Below are positions 34,483-41,750 of a DNA stretch of 64,000 nt, piece by piece (the first letter of the stretch is position 1; every line of letters starts with the position of its first letter). The notes under the pieces were generated by a model, which saw only the letters and a program-made list of their open reading frames with translations, did not search any database and had not been told where the DNA came from. The stretch comes from an uncultured Lachnospiraceae bacterium (GTDB lineage: Bacteria; Bacillota; Clostridia; Lachnospirales; Lachnospiraceae), in assembly GCA_910584585.1 (NCBI GenBank), contig CAJUBP010000016.1, positions 8,141 to 72,140 on the forward strand, read 5' to 3'. Made by a program: the position numbers and the translations under genes.

Positions 34483-36237
34483 ATGGCAATGGTAGTACAA
34501 CACAACTTAACAGCAATGAATTCTAACAGGATGCTGGGAATCACCACGGGGCAGCAGGCAAAATCTTCAGAGAAACTTTCTTCAGGGTACAGAATTAACA
34601 GGGCAGCGGATGATGCAGCAGGACTGACAATTTCTGAAAAAATGAGAAAGCAGATGAGGGGATTGGATCGCGCTTCCACCAATGCTCAGGATGGAATTTC
34701 CTGTGTACAGACAGCAGAGGGCGCATTAACAGAGGTTCATGCAATGTTGCAGCGTATGAACGAATTGGCAGTACAGTCTGCAAATGGTACGAATTCAGAA
34801 GCAGACCGCAAAGCAATCCAGGATGAAATCGATCAGCTGGTGACGGAAATTGATCGTGTATCCGAAACAACAAAGTTTAATGAGACATATTTATTAAAAG
34901 GTGGGGAAGGAAGCAAGACGGAGACCAAGGAGACTGTGAATCCGGCTTATAAGGACACTATCAGTACTGAAAAGACATTAAAATTTAATGCAGCTGGAAC
35001 AACTCTTTATGCAACCAAGGATGGCGTAAGTGAGGCTATTACGGATGCAAATTTTAATGATATTTTTGAGATTGGAACAGTGACAAGTGTAGTGACCCAG
35101 GATGCTGCTGATAAAGTGGCGGCAGGAGATTATACGATTGTCGATGTAGCCAAGACTGATGCAGATGGTTTTTTGGGTACGCATACGATTGCAAATGACA
35201 AAGTTGAGGAAGATATCACTTATACATGGGATAGTACAAATAGCGTATTTACAAATAATCTGAATGCTGATACGATAACCAAAGCTGAGCTTGAGACAAA
35301 ATTAGGTCTGAATGCTGGTGATATTACTGCAAATGCTGCTATGGACGGTAAGACTTTTTCGCTTAAAGCTGCGACCCTGACCAAAACAGGCGACTATTAT
35401 GCAGAAAACGGAACAGAAGCGTTGACGGATATGGATATCATCAAAGCGGTAGCCAACGGTGATGATTTATATACTAAGGCTGCTACCACAGAAGAAACCG
35501 AAGGCGCAAAAGTGATGGATGGATATCAGATCTATAAGGTAGCTCCGGATGAAACAACAGATTTTGGTGCACAGTTAAATGATAAGTTGGCAACAGAAGC
35601 AGATATTGCAGGAATTTATACAGTAGAATCTGACTTACTGCAGGATGCAGGAGGAAATGCCGTTTCTCCGGATAAGTTAGCTGATTATTTTGAAAAAGAT
35701 GGTAAATATAAAGGCGGTTTGTATAAAGATGATGGAGCAGGAAATCTGCTTGAAGTCGGGGCAGAGCAGATTGATGATTATGTAGATTCAAATCGTGAGA
35801 CAGTAGAAGTGACAACGCGCAACGCATTAGAGTTAAATCTCCATGTAGGTGCAGATTCAGAAGATACGAACAAAATTAAACTGACGATTAAATCTATGGA
35901 TGCAACAACATTGGGATTGAAAGAGAATGGTAAGGCTATTGATCTTTCAACAGAAGAAACTGCAACCAATGCTATTGATACGATTTCTAATGCTATTGCG
36001 GAAGTGTCGGCTCAACGGTCTGCCCTTGGTGCAATCCAGAACAGATTAGAGCATACGATTGCTAATCTGGACAATGTTGTTGAAAATACCACAGCGGCAG
36101 AATCCAGAATTCGTGATACAGATATGGCAGAAGAAATGGTAGAATACTCCAAGAACAACATTCTGGCACAGGCCGGACAGTCTATGCTGGCACAGGCTAA
36201 CCAGTCTACCCAGGGAGTGCTTTCCTTATTGGGATAA
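34483..36237 (+). CDS. Flagellin
   Basis: A 584-aa flagellar filament protein, exported unsecreted-signal by the flagellar type III system. N-terminal D0/D1 (1-140: MVVQHNLTAMNSNRMLG, LSSGYRINRAADDAAGLTISEKMR, RMNELAVQSANGTN) and C-terminal D1/D0 (about 500-584: LGAIQNRLEHTIANLDNV, SRIRDTDMAEEMVEYSKNNIL, GVLSLLG) are conserved. The middle of about 350 residues is a variable exposed region, rich in Thr, Asp and Ala. The ATG is at 34483, 8 nt after AAGGAGG. It is monocistronic, with a sigma-28 promoter and a strong terminator. No chaperone or motor gene lies nearby. Confidence 0.96.
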   Translation: MAMVVQHNLTAMNSNRMLGITTGQQAKSSEKLSSGYRINRAADDAAGLTISEKMRKQMRGLDRASTNAQDGISCVQTAEGALTEVHAMLQRMNELAVQSANGTNSEADRKAIQDEIDQLVTEIDRVSETTKFNETYLLKGGEGSKTETKETVNPAYKDTISTEKTLKFNAAGTTLYATKDGVSEAITDANFNDIFEIGTVTSVVTQDAADKVAAGDYTIVDVAKTDADGFLGTHTIANDKVEEDITYTWDSTNSVFTNNLNADTITKAELETKLGLNAGDITANAAMDGKTFSLKAATLTKTGDYYAENGTEALTDMDIIKAVANGDDLYTKAATTEETEGAKVMDGYQIYKVAPDETTDFGAQLNDKLATEADIAGIYTVESDLLQDAGGNAVSPDKLADYFEKDGKYKGGLYKDDGAGNLLEVGAEQIDDYVDSNRETVEVTTRNALELNLHVGADSEDTNKIKLTIKSMDATTLGLKENGKAIDLSTEETATNAIDTISNAIAEVSAQRSALGAIQNRLEHTIANLDNVVENTTAAESRIRDTDMAEEMVEYSKNNILAQAGQSMLAQANQSTQGVLSLLG

Positions 36238-36275
36238 TAAAAAAATAGCCTGATTTCGTTAAAAGATAATCAGAG

Positions 36276-36316
36276 AGCCGGAAAACCGCAGGAACTGTAG
36301 GTTTTCCGGCTTTCTG
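36276..36316 (+). terminator. Flagellin terminator
   Basis: A 12-bp perfect stem, AGCCGGAAAACC/GGTTTTCCGGCT (36276-36287, 36300-36311), 12-nt loop, then TTCT. It ends the flagellin transcript. Confidence 0.85.
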
Positions 36317-36335
36317 CCATGTAAGGAACTGTTCA

Positions 36336-36361
36336 GAATATATACTATGAATATATACTAT
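36336..36361 (+). repeat. 13-bp direct repeat before the ATPase gene
   Basis: GAATATATACTAT occurs twice in immediate tandem (36336-36348, 36349-36361), 50 bp upstream of the -35 of the next gene. It could be an operator or a simple slippage product; nothing distinguishes these. Confidence 0.7.
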
Positions 36362-36410
36362 GAAAATCTTCTATTTTTAAAAAGTTTTCCTATTATAACC
36401 GTAAAACTTA

Positions 36411-36439
36411 TTGAATAATTATAAAAATCCTAGTATACT
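36411..36439 (+). promoter_or_regulatory. SigA promoter of the ATPase gene
   Basis: TTGAAT (36411-36416), 17-bp spacer, TATACT (36434-36439), just upstream of GGAGGTG and the ATG at 36463. Confidence 0.7.
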
Positions 36440-36462
36440 TCATATTATATGGAGGTGCTGAA

Positions 36463-37674
36463 ATGATTTACAGACCCATGTATGTTGAGAAAATTATGGC
36501 ATATACCGACATGCCCTTTGTCAAAATTCTTACCGGCATCCGCCGCTGCGGAAAATCAACCATATTGAAAATGATAATGGAACGTCTGCGGGAAGAACGG
36601 GGTATAGCGGAAGAACAGATCGTCAGCTATCGTTTTGATTCCATGGAATATGAAGGCATGACGGCAAAACAGATGTATACAGAATTAAAAAGCAGGCTTG
36701 TCCCAAAGGGAACAACTTATATTTTCCTGGATGAGATGCAGGAAATTGATGGATGGGAAAAGGTTGTCAATTCTTTGGCGTCAGATTATGACGTTGATAT
36801 CTATGTGACAGGTTCCAACTCCAGAATGATGTCCTCAGAGATTTCCACATATTTGACGGGAAGATATGTGGCCTTTCGAATTTATACGTTATCCTTTGCT
36901 GAGTATCTCATTTTTAAAAAGCAGTACGCCCCCTTGAAAGAAGAGCGGGCGGAACTTGCGGAATATGTCCGTTTTGGCGGTTTTCCGGCTGTGCATCTGC
37001 GGAATTACAGTCAGGATGAAGTGTATACTATTGTACGCGACATTTACCATTCCACGGTTTTTTCAGATATTGTGAGACGGAACCAAATACGTAAAGTGGA
37101 TCAATTGGAGCGAGTGGTAAAATACGCTTTTAATAATGTGGGAAATACATTTTCGGCGAAAGCTATTTCTAATTATCTGAAATCTGAGCAAAGATCCCTG
37201 GATTCAGAAACGGTGTACAATTATTTAGATAAACTGGAAAAGGCATATTTACTGCACCGCTGCTCCCGTTATGATTTGCAGGGAAAAGAACTTCTTAAGA
37301 CCCAGGAAAAGTTTTATCTGGCGGATACATCCCTTCGTTACAGTGTTCTGGGATATCAGGATGATTCAGCAGCGTCAAGCCTTGAAAATGTAGTTTATCT
37401 GGAATTGTGCCGCCGGGGATACACTGTTTTTGTGGGAAAAACAGGACAGGGAGAAGTTGATTTTGTCGCTGTTCGTCAGAATGAAAAGATTTATGTTCAG
37501 GTTACATTAAAGATAGATTCGGAAAAAACCGAAAAGCGGGAATACGAGCGGCTGCTGGAAATCCGGGACAATTATCCGAAATATGTACTGCGTACAGATG
37601 AATTTGCCGGAGGTAATTATGAGGGAATTCAAACCATGCACGCAGCAGATTTTTTGTTAAGCGCTGATTTCTGA
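36463..37674 (+). CDS. AAA ATPase with DUF4143 domain
   Basis: A 403-aa cytoplasmic ATPase of the common bacterial family with an N-terminal AAA_14-type domain and C-terminal DUF4143 (restriction-nuclease-like fold). Walker A is GIRRCGKST (25-33), Walker B TTYIFLDEMQEI (about 89-100), and sensor GSNSRMM; the C-terminal part ends in FVGKTGQGEVDFVAVRQNEKIYVQV, whose E-V-D-F-V pattern resembles a nuclease core. Its biological role is unknown despite being widespread; many are thought to be mobile or toxin-like. It has its own promoter and ends in a strong terminator before spoIID, so it is a one-gene unit. Confidence 0.88.
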   Translation: MIYRPMYVEKIMAYTDMPFVKILTGIRRCGKSTILKMIMERLREERGIAEEQIVSYRFDSMEYEGMTAKQMYTELKSRLVPKGTTYIFLDEMQEIDGWEKVVNSLASDYDVDIYVTGSNSRMMSSEISTYLTGRYVAFRIYTLSFAEYLIFKKQYAPLKEERAELAEYVRFGGFPAVHLRNYSQDEVYTIVRDIYHSTVFSDIVRRNQIRKVDQLERVVKYAFNNVGNTFSAKAISNYLKSEQRSLDSETVYNYLDKLEKAYLLHRCSRYDLQGKELLKTQEKFYLADTSLRYSVLGYQDDSAASSLENVVYLELCRRGYTVFVGKTGQGEVDFVAVRQNEKIYVQVTLKIDSEKTEKREYERLLEIRDNYPKYVLRTDEFAGGNYEGIQTMHAADFLLSADF

Positions 37675-37687
37675 TTTTTAGGACAGA

Positions 37688-37738
37688 GCATATTTCCCCC
37701 TTTTCAGGCATATAGTCTGAGAAGGGGGGTGTTTTTTT
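37688..37738 (+). promoter_or_regulatory. SigE-like promoter nested in an intrinsic terminator
   Basis: Arms 37696-37707 and 37717-37728 (CCCCCTTTTCAG / CTGAGAAGGGGG, one wobble pair) with a 9-nt loop and TGTTTTTTT form a strong terminator. GCATATT (37688-37694), 14-bp spacer and CATATAGT (37709-37716) match the SigE consensus (KMATATT-N14-CATACAMT). The -10 is the terminator loop; the 3' arm holds the spoIID Shine-Dalgarno. Confidence 0.65.
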
Positions 37739-38909
37739 GAAAGAAAAAATAAAAACATGCCTGGCTCTGTGCATTCTTGTGGTTACCGTGCCCTATGTGG
37801 TTACCTTGGCGTTTCAGGGAGGGGAGGTGGGCGCAGAGACAGAGATAATCCAGAAGGCATTGGAAGAACAGGCGGATGCCCAGGAAAAATCCGCTGAGCA
37901 GAACGAAAGGGAATCCCAGGAGGAATCCGTCGAACAGAACGAAAGGGAATCTCAGGAGGAATCCGCCGAACAGAACGAAAGGGAATCTCAGGAGGAATCC
38001 GCTGAGCAGAACGAAAGGGAATCCCAGGAGGAATCCGCCGAACAGAAAGAAGCGGAATCCCAGGAGGAATCCGCCGAACAGAAAGAATCGAGTGCGCAGA
38101 TAGATTCCGATGAAAAGGCAGATTCCAACTCCCAGAAACCAGATACAGAACTGGATGTGGAAAACTATCTCACCGGTATTCTGGCAAAACAGATTCCCCT
38201 GGATTATCAGGAAGAGGCAATTAAGGCCCAGGCGGTGATTGCCAGAACCTCATTGACCCTGGCATTGGAAACAGAAGAGAAGAAGCTGCCGGACTCCATG
38301 ACCAGAGAGGAAATGCTGAAATTGTGGGGCCAGGAGGGATTCGAGAAAAATTTTCAGAAATTGGAGGAAGCGGCAAAATCTACAAAAGGAGAAATTCTGC
38401 TTTATGACGGCAAACCTATTCAGCCTGCGTTTCACGCTGTCAGCGCAGGAAAGACCAGAAGCGCCAAAGAGGCTTTGCAGCGGGAGGACGAGCCCTATCT
38501 GGCCGGCGCGGACAGTGAGATGGATATTCCCTCTCCTGATTTTTTGAAGGTTATTTTTCTGGAACAAAAAGAATTTGCAGACAAAATAAAAGAACTCTGC
38601 CCCGAAGTTTCAGAAGAAAACATTCTGGAGTCTGTGACCGTATCCAAACGGGATTCGGCGGATTACGCAGTCCAGGTAAACATCGGGGAAAAAACGGTGA
38701 CGGGAGAGGAATTCCGAAACTGCCTGAATCTGAATTCCGCCTGTTTTTATCTGAAAGAAGTGGAAGGTAAGGTGCGCATTGTCACAAGAGGGCTGGGGCA
38801 TGGCCTGGGCCTCAGTCAGTACGGAGCCAATGAACTGGCCAAAGAGGGGAAATCCTATCAAGAGATCCTGCAGTATTATTATAAAGACAGTTCCATTGAA
38901 AAAAGATAG
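37737..38909 (+). CDS. spoIID: Stage II sporulation protein D (SpoIID), amidase-type
   Basis: A 390-aa protein. A signal anchor (about 5-26: TCLALCILVVTVPYVVTLAF) is followed by an acidic linker of tandem 12-residue repeats (EQNERESQEESA, about 54-118), then the SpoIID domain (from about 142: VENYLTGILAKQIPLDYQEEAIKAQAVIARTSL; end GLGHGLGLSQYGANELAKEG). SpoIID is a peptidoglycan lytic enzyme needed for engulfment, made in the mother cell. The start is TTG at 37737, in the last bases of the T-tract, 7-8 nt after GAAGGGGGG. A SigE promoter is inferred from the mother-cell role and sequence. SpoIIQ follows, as expected. Confidence 0.92.
   Translation: MKEKIKTCLALCILVVTVPYVVTLAFQGGEVGAETEIIQKALEEQADAQEKSAEQNERESQEESVEQNERESQEESAEQNERESQEESAEQNERESQEESAEQKEAESQEESAEQKESSAQIDSDEKADSNSQKPDTELDVENYLTGILAKQIPLDYQEEAIKAQAVIARTSLTLALETEEKKLPDSMTREEMLKLWGQEGFEKNFQKLEEAAKSTKGEILLYDGKPIQPAFHAVSAGKTRSAKEALQREDEPYLAGADSEMDIPSPDFLKVIFLEQKEFADKIKELCPEVSEENILESVTVSKRDSADYAVQVNIGEKTVTGEEFRNCLNLNSACFYLKEVEGKVRIVTRGLGHGLGLSQYGANELAKEGKSYQEILQYYYKDSSIEKR
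37896..38095 (+). repeat. 36-bp tandem repeat inside spoIID
   Basis: Five units of 36 bp plus a partial sixth encode EQNERESQEESA-type 12-mers. The units are nearly identical at the DNA level, including silent positions, so expansion is recent and copy number is likely to vary between strains. It lengthens the linker between membrane anchor and SpoIID domain. Confidence 0.9.
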
Positions 38910-38938
38910 AAGCCTATAAAAAATTTATTTTTTATTCT

Positions 38939-38967
38939 GAATAATCCTTGTTTTTCCGGCAAGAATA
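38939..38967 (+). promoter_or_regulatory. SigF-like promoter of spoIIQ
   Basis: GGCAAGAATA (38958-38967) fits the SigF -10 consensus GGNRANANTW. GAATA at 38939-38943 is a possible, imperfect -35 at 14-bp spacing (15 is usual). SigF control of spoIIQ is known in Bacillus. Confidence 0.4.
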
Positions 38968-39003
38968 AGAAGGAAAAAACAAACAGAAATGGAAGGTGAC
39001 AGG

Positions 39004-39795
39004 ATGAGAAATAAAAAATTTGCGGCATTTTTCAATCGGAAGTCCTATCTTGTGGCTGCGGTGATTATGGTAGTGGCGGCATTCGGAATGCTGGGACTGT
39101 ATTATGCCGGACAGGAACGGGAACAGGAAGAACAGCTGGCGAAAGAGCGTCAGCAGCAAGTGCAGCAGGCCAGAGAAGAAGACGCGGCAAGAGAGCAGGC
39201 GTCTCTGGAGAAAGCAAGGGCTCAGGCAGCGGCAGAAGCCAAAGCCCGGCTCAAAGAACAGGAAAAAGAGGAAGAAGAGACAGAAGAAGTGTCCGGAATT
39301 ATTGAGCCGGTGGAAGATGATTTTATGGATGAGCCGGAAGTGGTGGCGGAAACCAGCGTTCCCGTGCAGCCGGAACTTCATTTTGACGCGGCAGCGGATT
39401 TAAGCTGGCCGCTGCAGGGAAATGTTATTTTAAATTACAACATGGATCAGACCGTGTATTTTGCAACGTTGGATCAGTACAAATATAATCCGGCGGTGAT
39501 TCTGCAGGCGGCAGTCAATACCCCCGTAAACGCAGTGGCTTCCGGGGAAGTGGTTTCCATTGAGACCAGCGAGGAAACAGGGCTTACCATGACGGTGGAT
39601 ATGGGAGACGGGTACAGCGCGCGTTATGGACAGCTGAAAGAAGTTCCCAAAAATCAAGGCGATTATGTAGACAGCGGAGAAATTATCGGCTATGTCAGCG
39701 AACCGACGAAATATTACTCTGTGGAAGGATCGAACCTTTATTTTCAGCTGCTGAAAGACGATCAGCCGGTGAACCCTATGGAATACCTAGAGTAA
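39004..39795 (+). CDS. spoIIQ: SpoIIQ-like M23 (LytM) protein without catalytic His
   Basis: About 263 aa: transmembrane segment (about 12-33), a long Glu/Gln/Ala/Arg-rich coiled region (about 35-95), an acidic linker, and an M23/LytM fold from about 125 to the end (LSWPLQGNVILNY, VNTPVNAVASGEVVSIE, VDMGDGYSARYGQL, GSNLYFQLLKDDQPVNPMEYLE). The metal-binding residues of active LytM endopeptidases are absent; HLHFEV has become NLYFQLLK and no H-x3-D is seen. So it is structural, as in Bacillus SpoIIQ, pairing with SpoIIIAH across the septum during engulfment. Start: ATG 39004 with GGAAGGTG upstream (the ATG at 38989 has none). Confidence 0.88.
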   Translation: MRNKKFAAFFNRKSYLVAAVIMVVAAFGMLGLYYAGQEREQEEQLAKERQQQVQQAREEDAAREQASLEKARAQAAAEAKARLKEQEKEEEETEEVSGIIEPVEDDFMDEPEVVAETSVPVQPELHFDAAADLSWPLQGNVILNYNMDQTVYFATLDQYKYNPAVILQAAVNTPVNAVASGEVVSIETSEETGLTMTVDMGDGYSARYGQLKEVPKNQGDYVDSGEIIGYVSEPTKYYSVEGSNLYFQLLKDDQPVNPMEYLE

Positions 39796-39808
39796 GCGTT
39801 AAGGCAAG

Positions 39809-39864
39809 GAACTTCCGCAAAATAAAATGCGCAAATTACGCAGAATTTTATTTTGCGGAAGTTC
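39809..39864 (+). terminator. Long hairpin after spoIIQ
   Basis: A 20-bp perfect inverted repeat (39809-39828 and 39845-39864; begins GAACTTCCGC) with a 16-nt loop. It ends in TTAAAT, not a strong U-tract, but the right arm has internal T-runs. It probably terminates or protects the spoIIQ message. Confidence 0.7.
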
Positions 39865-40064
39865 TTAAATATCCGAAGGCAAAAAGTTCACGGTAGCAGC
39901 AGCCCTTATCAGAAAGGAGGCGCGTACTTTGACAACTGGAATTTTGGAAAAATAACTTGAATTTTATAAGCATTATATGTGAAAATAAGGAGAATGGCAA
40001 TCATTTTGTATTTAAAATGATAGACAGGCACAGTTTCCGGTATTTTTCATATGATAGGGTATAA

Positions 40065-40187
40065 GCAAAAAAAGTCCGCAGCACCGGCCCTCCTACCAGT
40101 TTTGGAATCATTTTAACTTATCCCCTATTTGGAAAAATACCAGTTTTACCGTGCTGCTTTTGCATACAGGAGACTGCTTGCAGTCTC
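40065..40187 (+). ncRNA. Possible structured RNA upstream of GIY-YIG gene
   Basis: The 435-bp gap from 39865 to 40299 has no gene. Its middle can fold: GCAAAA-7nt-GCAGCAC (40065-40084) pairs with GTGCTGC-TTTTGC (40151-40163), enclosing a 66-nt loop with two TACCAGTTTT copies (40094, 40138). A 7-bp hairpin GAGACTG/CAGTCTC follows (40170-40187). TTCCGGTATTTTT occurs on both sides (40035, 40227). This could be a small RNA or leader. No known riboswitch class was matched. Confidence 0.35.
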
Positions 40188-40299
40188 TGTACATATACCC
40201 GTGGGCGAAACGATTTGCCGGCAGATTCCGGTATTTTTAAGATAAGCAGCAAATCATTTTGCATATAAGTATGTCTGCGGATATAACAGGGGGCAATCG

Positions 40300-40572
40300 A
40301 TGAAAGAGAAACAGAATATTACCTACATACTCCGGTGCAGTGACGGTACACTGTACACAGGGTGGACCAACCAGTTGGACAAACGGTTGAATGACCACAA
40401 TGAAGGCCGGGGAGCGAAATATACCAGGGGCCGCAGGCCTGTGGAACTGGCATACCAGGAAATGTATGATACGAAACAGGAGGCCATGCAGCGGGAAGCC
40501 CGGATTAAGAAAATGACCAGGAAAGAAAAAGAGAAGCTGATAGAAGCATATCAAAGGGAGAATGGGAAATAA
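40300..40572 (+). CDS. GIY-YIG nuclease superfamily protein (UPF0213 type)
   Basis: A 90-aa protein with the GIY-YIG core: YILRCSDGTLYTGWTNQLDKRLNDHN, catalytic Tyr and Arg (YTGWTN, KRL), and Glu in REARIKKMTRKEKEKLI. It belongs to the YhbQ/UPF0213 group of single-domain proteins, suspected to act on DNA, with a role in repair. It is monocistronic and follows a structured noncoding region. A hairpin and degenerate 39-bp repeats come after it. GGGGGC before the ATG is a weak ribosome site. Confidence 0.9.
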   Translation: MKEKQNITYILRCSDGTLYTGWTNQLDKRLNDHNEGRGAKYTRGRRPVELAYQEMYDTKQEAMQREARIKKMTRKEKEKLIEAYQRENGK

Positions 40573-40611
40573 TTGTTCTGTTTCGGCGTTTTGCCTGCAG
40601 TCAAATGCAAA

Positions 40612-40656
40612 ACGCTCCAATCATATGCGGAAAACATCAGCATATGATTGGAGCGT
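40612..40656 (+). terminator. Perfect hairpin after GIY-YIG gene
   Basis: A 16-bp perfect stem (ACGCTCCAATCATATG / CATATGATTGGAGCGT, 40612-40627 and 40641-40656) with a 13-nt loop. No U-tract. The loop and right arm are the first unit of the following tandem array. Confidence 0.55.
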
Positions 40657-40800
40657 GTGATATGCAAAAAACATCAGGGCATACGATTGAAGTGTGCGAT
40701 ATGCGGAAAACATCAGCATATGCGATTGAAGCGTGTGATATGCAAAAAACATCAGCGCATATCGTTGAAACATTTGATCAGCAAAAAAATATCAGTGCAT
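40625..40800 (+). repeat. Degenerate 37-40-bp tandem array
   Basis: AAAACATCAG recurs at 40631, 40668, 40707, 40746, and as AAAATATCAG at 40786, each followed by a GCATATGATTG-GAGCGTGTGATATGC-like unit. Period drifts from 37 to 40 bp. Two overlapping reading frames stay open through it (75 codons each), which I take as a by-product of the 39-bp period. No CRISPR-like constant-repeat and variable-spacer structure is present. Confidence 0.8.
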
Positions 40801-40826
40801 GGGCAGAAACTGCGCGAAAAAAAATT

Positions 40827-41492
40827 TTATAAAATAGGCATATTTGCAACAAAACAGTACATCATGATAAAATGACATACGCTGCCGCCCATCACAAACA
40901 GATGGAAGATTTCGTGGGAGCCGAAATTCTTATGTCTGGAATTGAATATCGGCAGCTTCAGTGCGTAGATAATGCCGCCCACCGTATAGATAATCCCTCC
41001 GGCTAACAGCCATCCGAAAGCCTGGGGCGAGAGGGAATTGATAATCTGCGTAAAAGCCAGAACGCATACCCACCCCATAGCAATATATAATAAGGAAGAA
41101 AACCATTTGGGACAGGTAATCCAGAAGGCTTTTACCAGAATTCCCGCAAGGGCAATGCCCCAAACCAGAGCCAGAAGGCTGTAACCGGTGCGCCCGCCCA
41201 GAACAATCACGCATACCGGGGTATAAGTGCCGGCAATCAGCACAAAAATCATCATGTGGTCAAGCTTTCTCAAGATCCGGTTGGTATGTTCTGACAAATC
41301 CAGCGCGTGATAAGTTGCGCTTGCGCCGTAAAGCAGAATCATGCTGGTAATAAAGACTGCCAGAGAAATAACGTGAACCTTATCCGGATTGGTAGAGGCC
41401 CGAATCAAAAGCGGCGTAGCGGAAAAAAGGGCCATCAGCATTCCGATAAAATGTGTAATAGAACTTCCGGGATCTTTTAATTTGAATTTCAT
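40827..41492 (-). CDS. Hemolysin III/PAQR family membrane protein
   Basis: A 221-aa, seven-helix integral membrane protein related to YqfA/hemolysin III and adiponectin-receptor (PAQR) proteins. Motifs include SSITHFIGMLMALFS, YGASATYHALD, RKLDHMMIFVLIAGTYTPV, and the C-terminal SHEIFHLFVMGGSVCHFI, whose His residues bind zinc in eukaryotic relatives. PAQR proteins are suspected ceramidase-like hydrolases; in bacteria function is unclear. Start: the ATG at 41492 is preceded by AAAGGAGGAGATGTTATC; the longer frame to 41561 has no ribosome site. The gene is transcribed towards the tandem array at 40.6 kb. Confidence 0.88.
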   Translation of the reverse strand: MKFKLKDPGSSITHFIGMLMALFSATPLLIRASTNPDKVHVISLAVFITSMILLYGASATYHALDLSEHTNRILRKLDHMMIFVLIAGTYTPVCVIVLGGRTGYSLLALVWGIALAGILVKAFWITCPKWFSSLLYIAMGWVCVLAFTQIINSLSPQAFGWLLAGGIIYTVGGIIYALKLPIFNSRHKNFGSHEIFHLFVMGGSVCHFIMMYCFVANMPIL

Positions 41493-41684
41493 GATAACAT
41501 CTCCTCCTTTTTCGAAAAGGTTTTGGCGCTCATCCGTATTTTTCGTGAATGAACCTATCAATATTATATGTAAAAGTAATAAAAATATGAATACGTAGTA
41601 ATAAAAACTACATTGAACGTAAATAAATACTACACCTTGAAAGGGAGGATGTCAAGAGAAATAGAGGAAGTTTGTGAAAATTGT

Positions 41685-41713
41685 TTGACATCCCGCTGTT
41701 TCTCTGTTATGAT
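41685..41713 (+). promoter_or_regulatory. SigA promoter of the DEAD-box gene
   Basis: TTGACA (41685-41690), 17-bp spacer, TATGAT (41708-41713): a near-perfect SigA promoter within 40 nt of the ATG at 41751. Confidence 0.8.
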
Positions 41714-41750
41714 TAGCAACAGGTTTGCAACAGAAAGTGAAAGGAAATAT

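Noticed and set aside
37502..37774. Minus-strand frame (90 codons) at the ATPase/spoIID junction
   Set aside because: It is antisense to the ATPase end and to the terminator, with no start signals or known domain.
40625..40800. CRISPR array
   Set aside because: Repeats vary in length and sequence and there are no constant repeats with unrelated spacers, nor cas genes.
40605..40875. Two 75-codon overlapping ORFs (MQNAPIICG..., MERVICKKH...)
   Set aside because: Both frames are open only because the 39-bp repeat period is a multiple of three; no ribosome site and no conserved domain.
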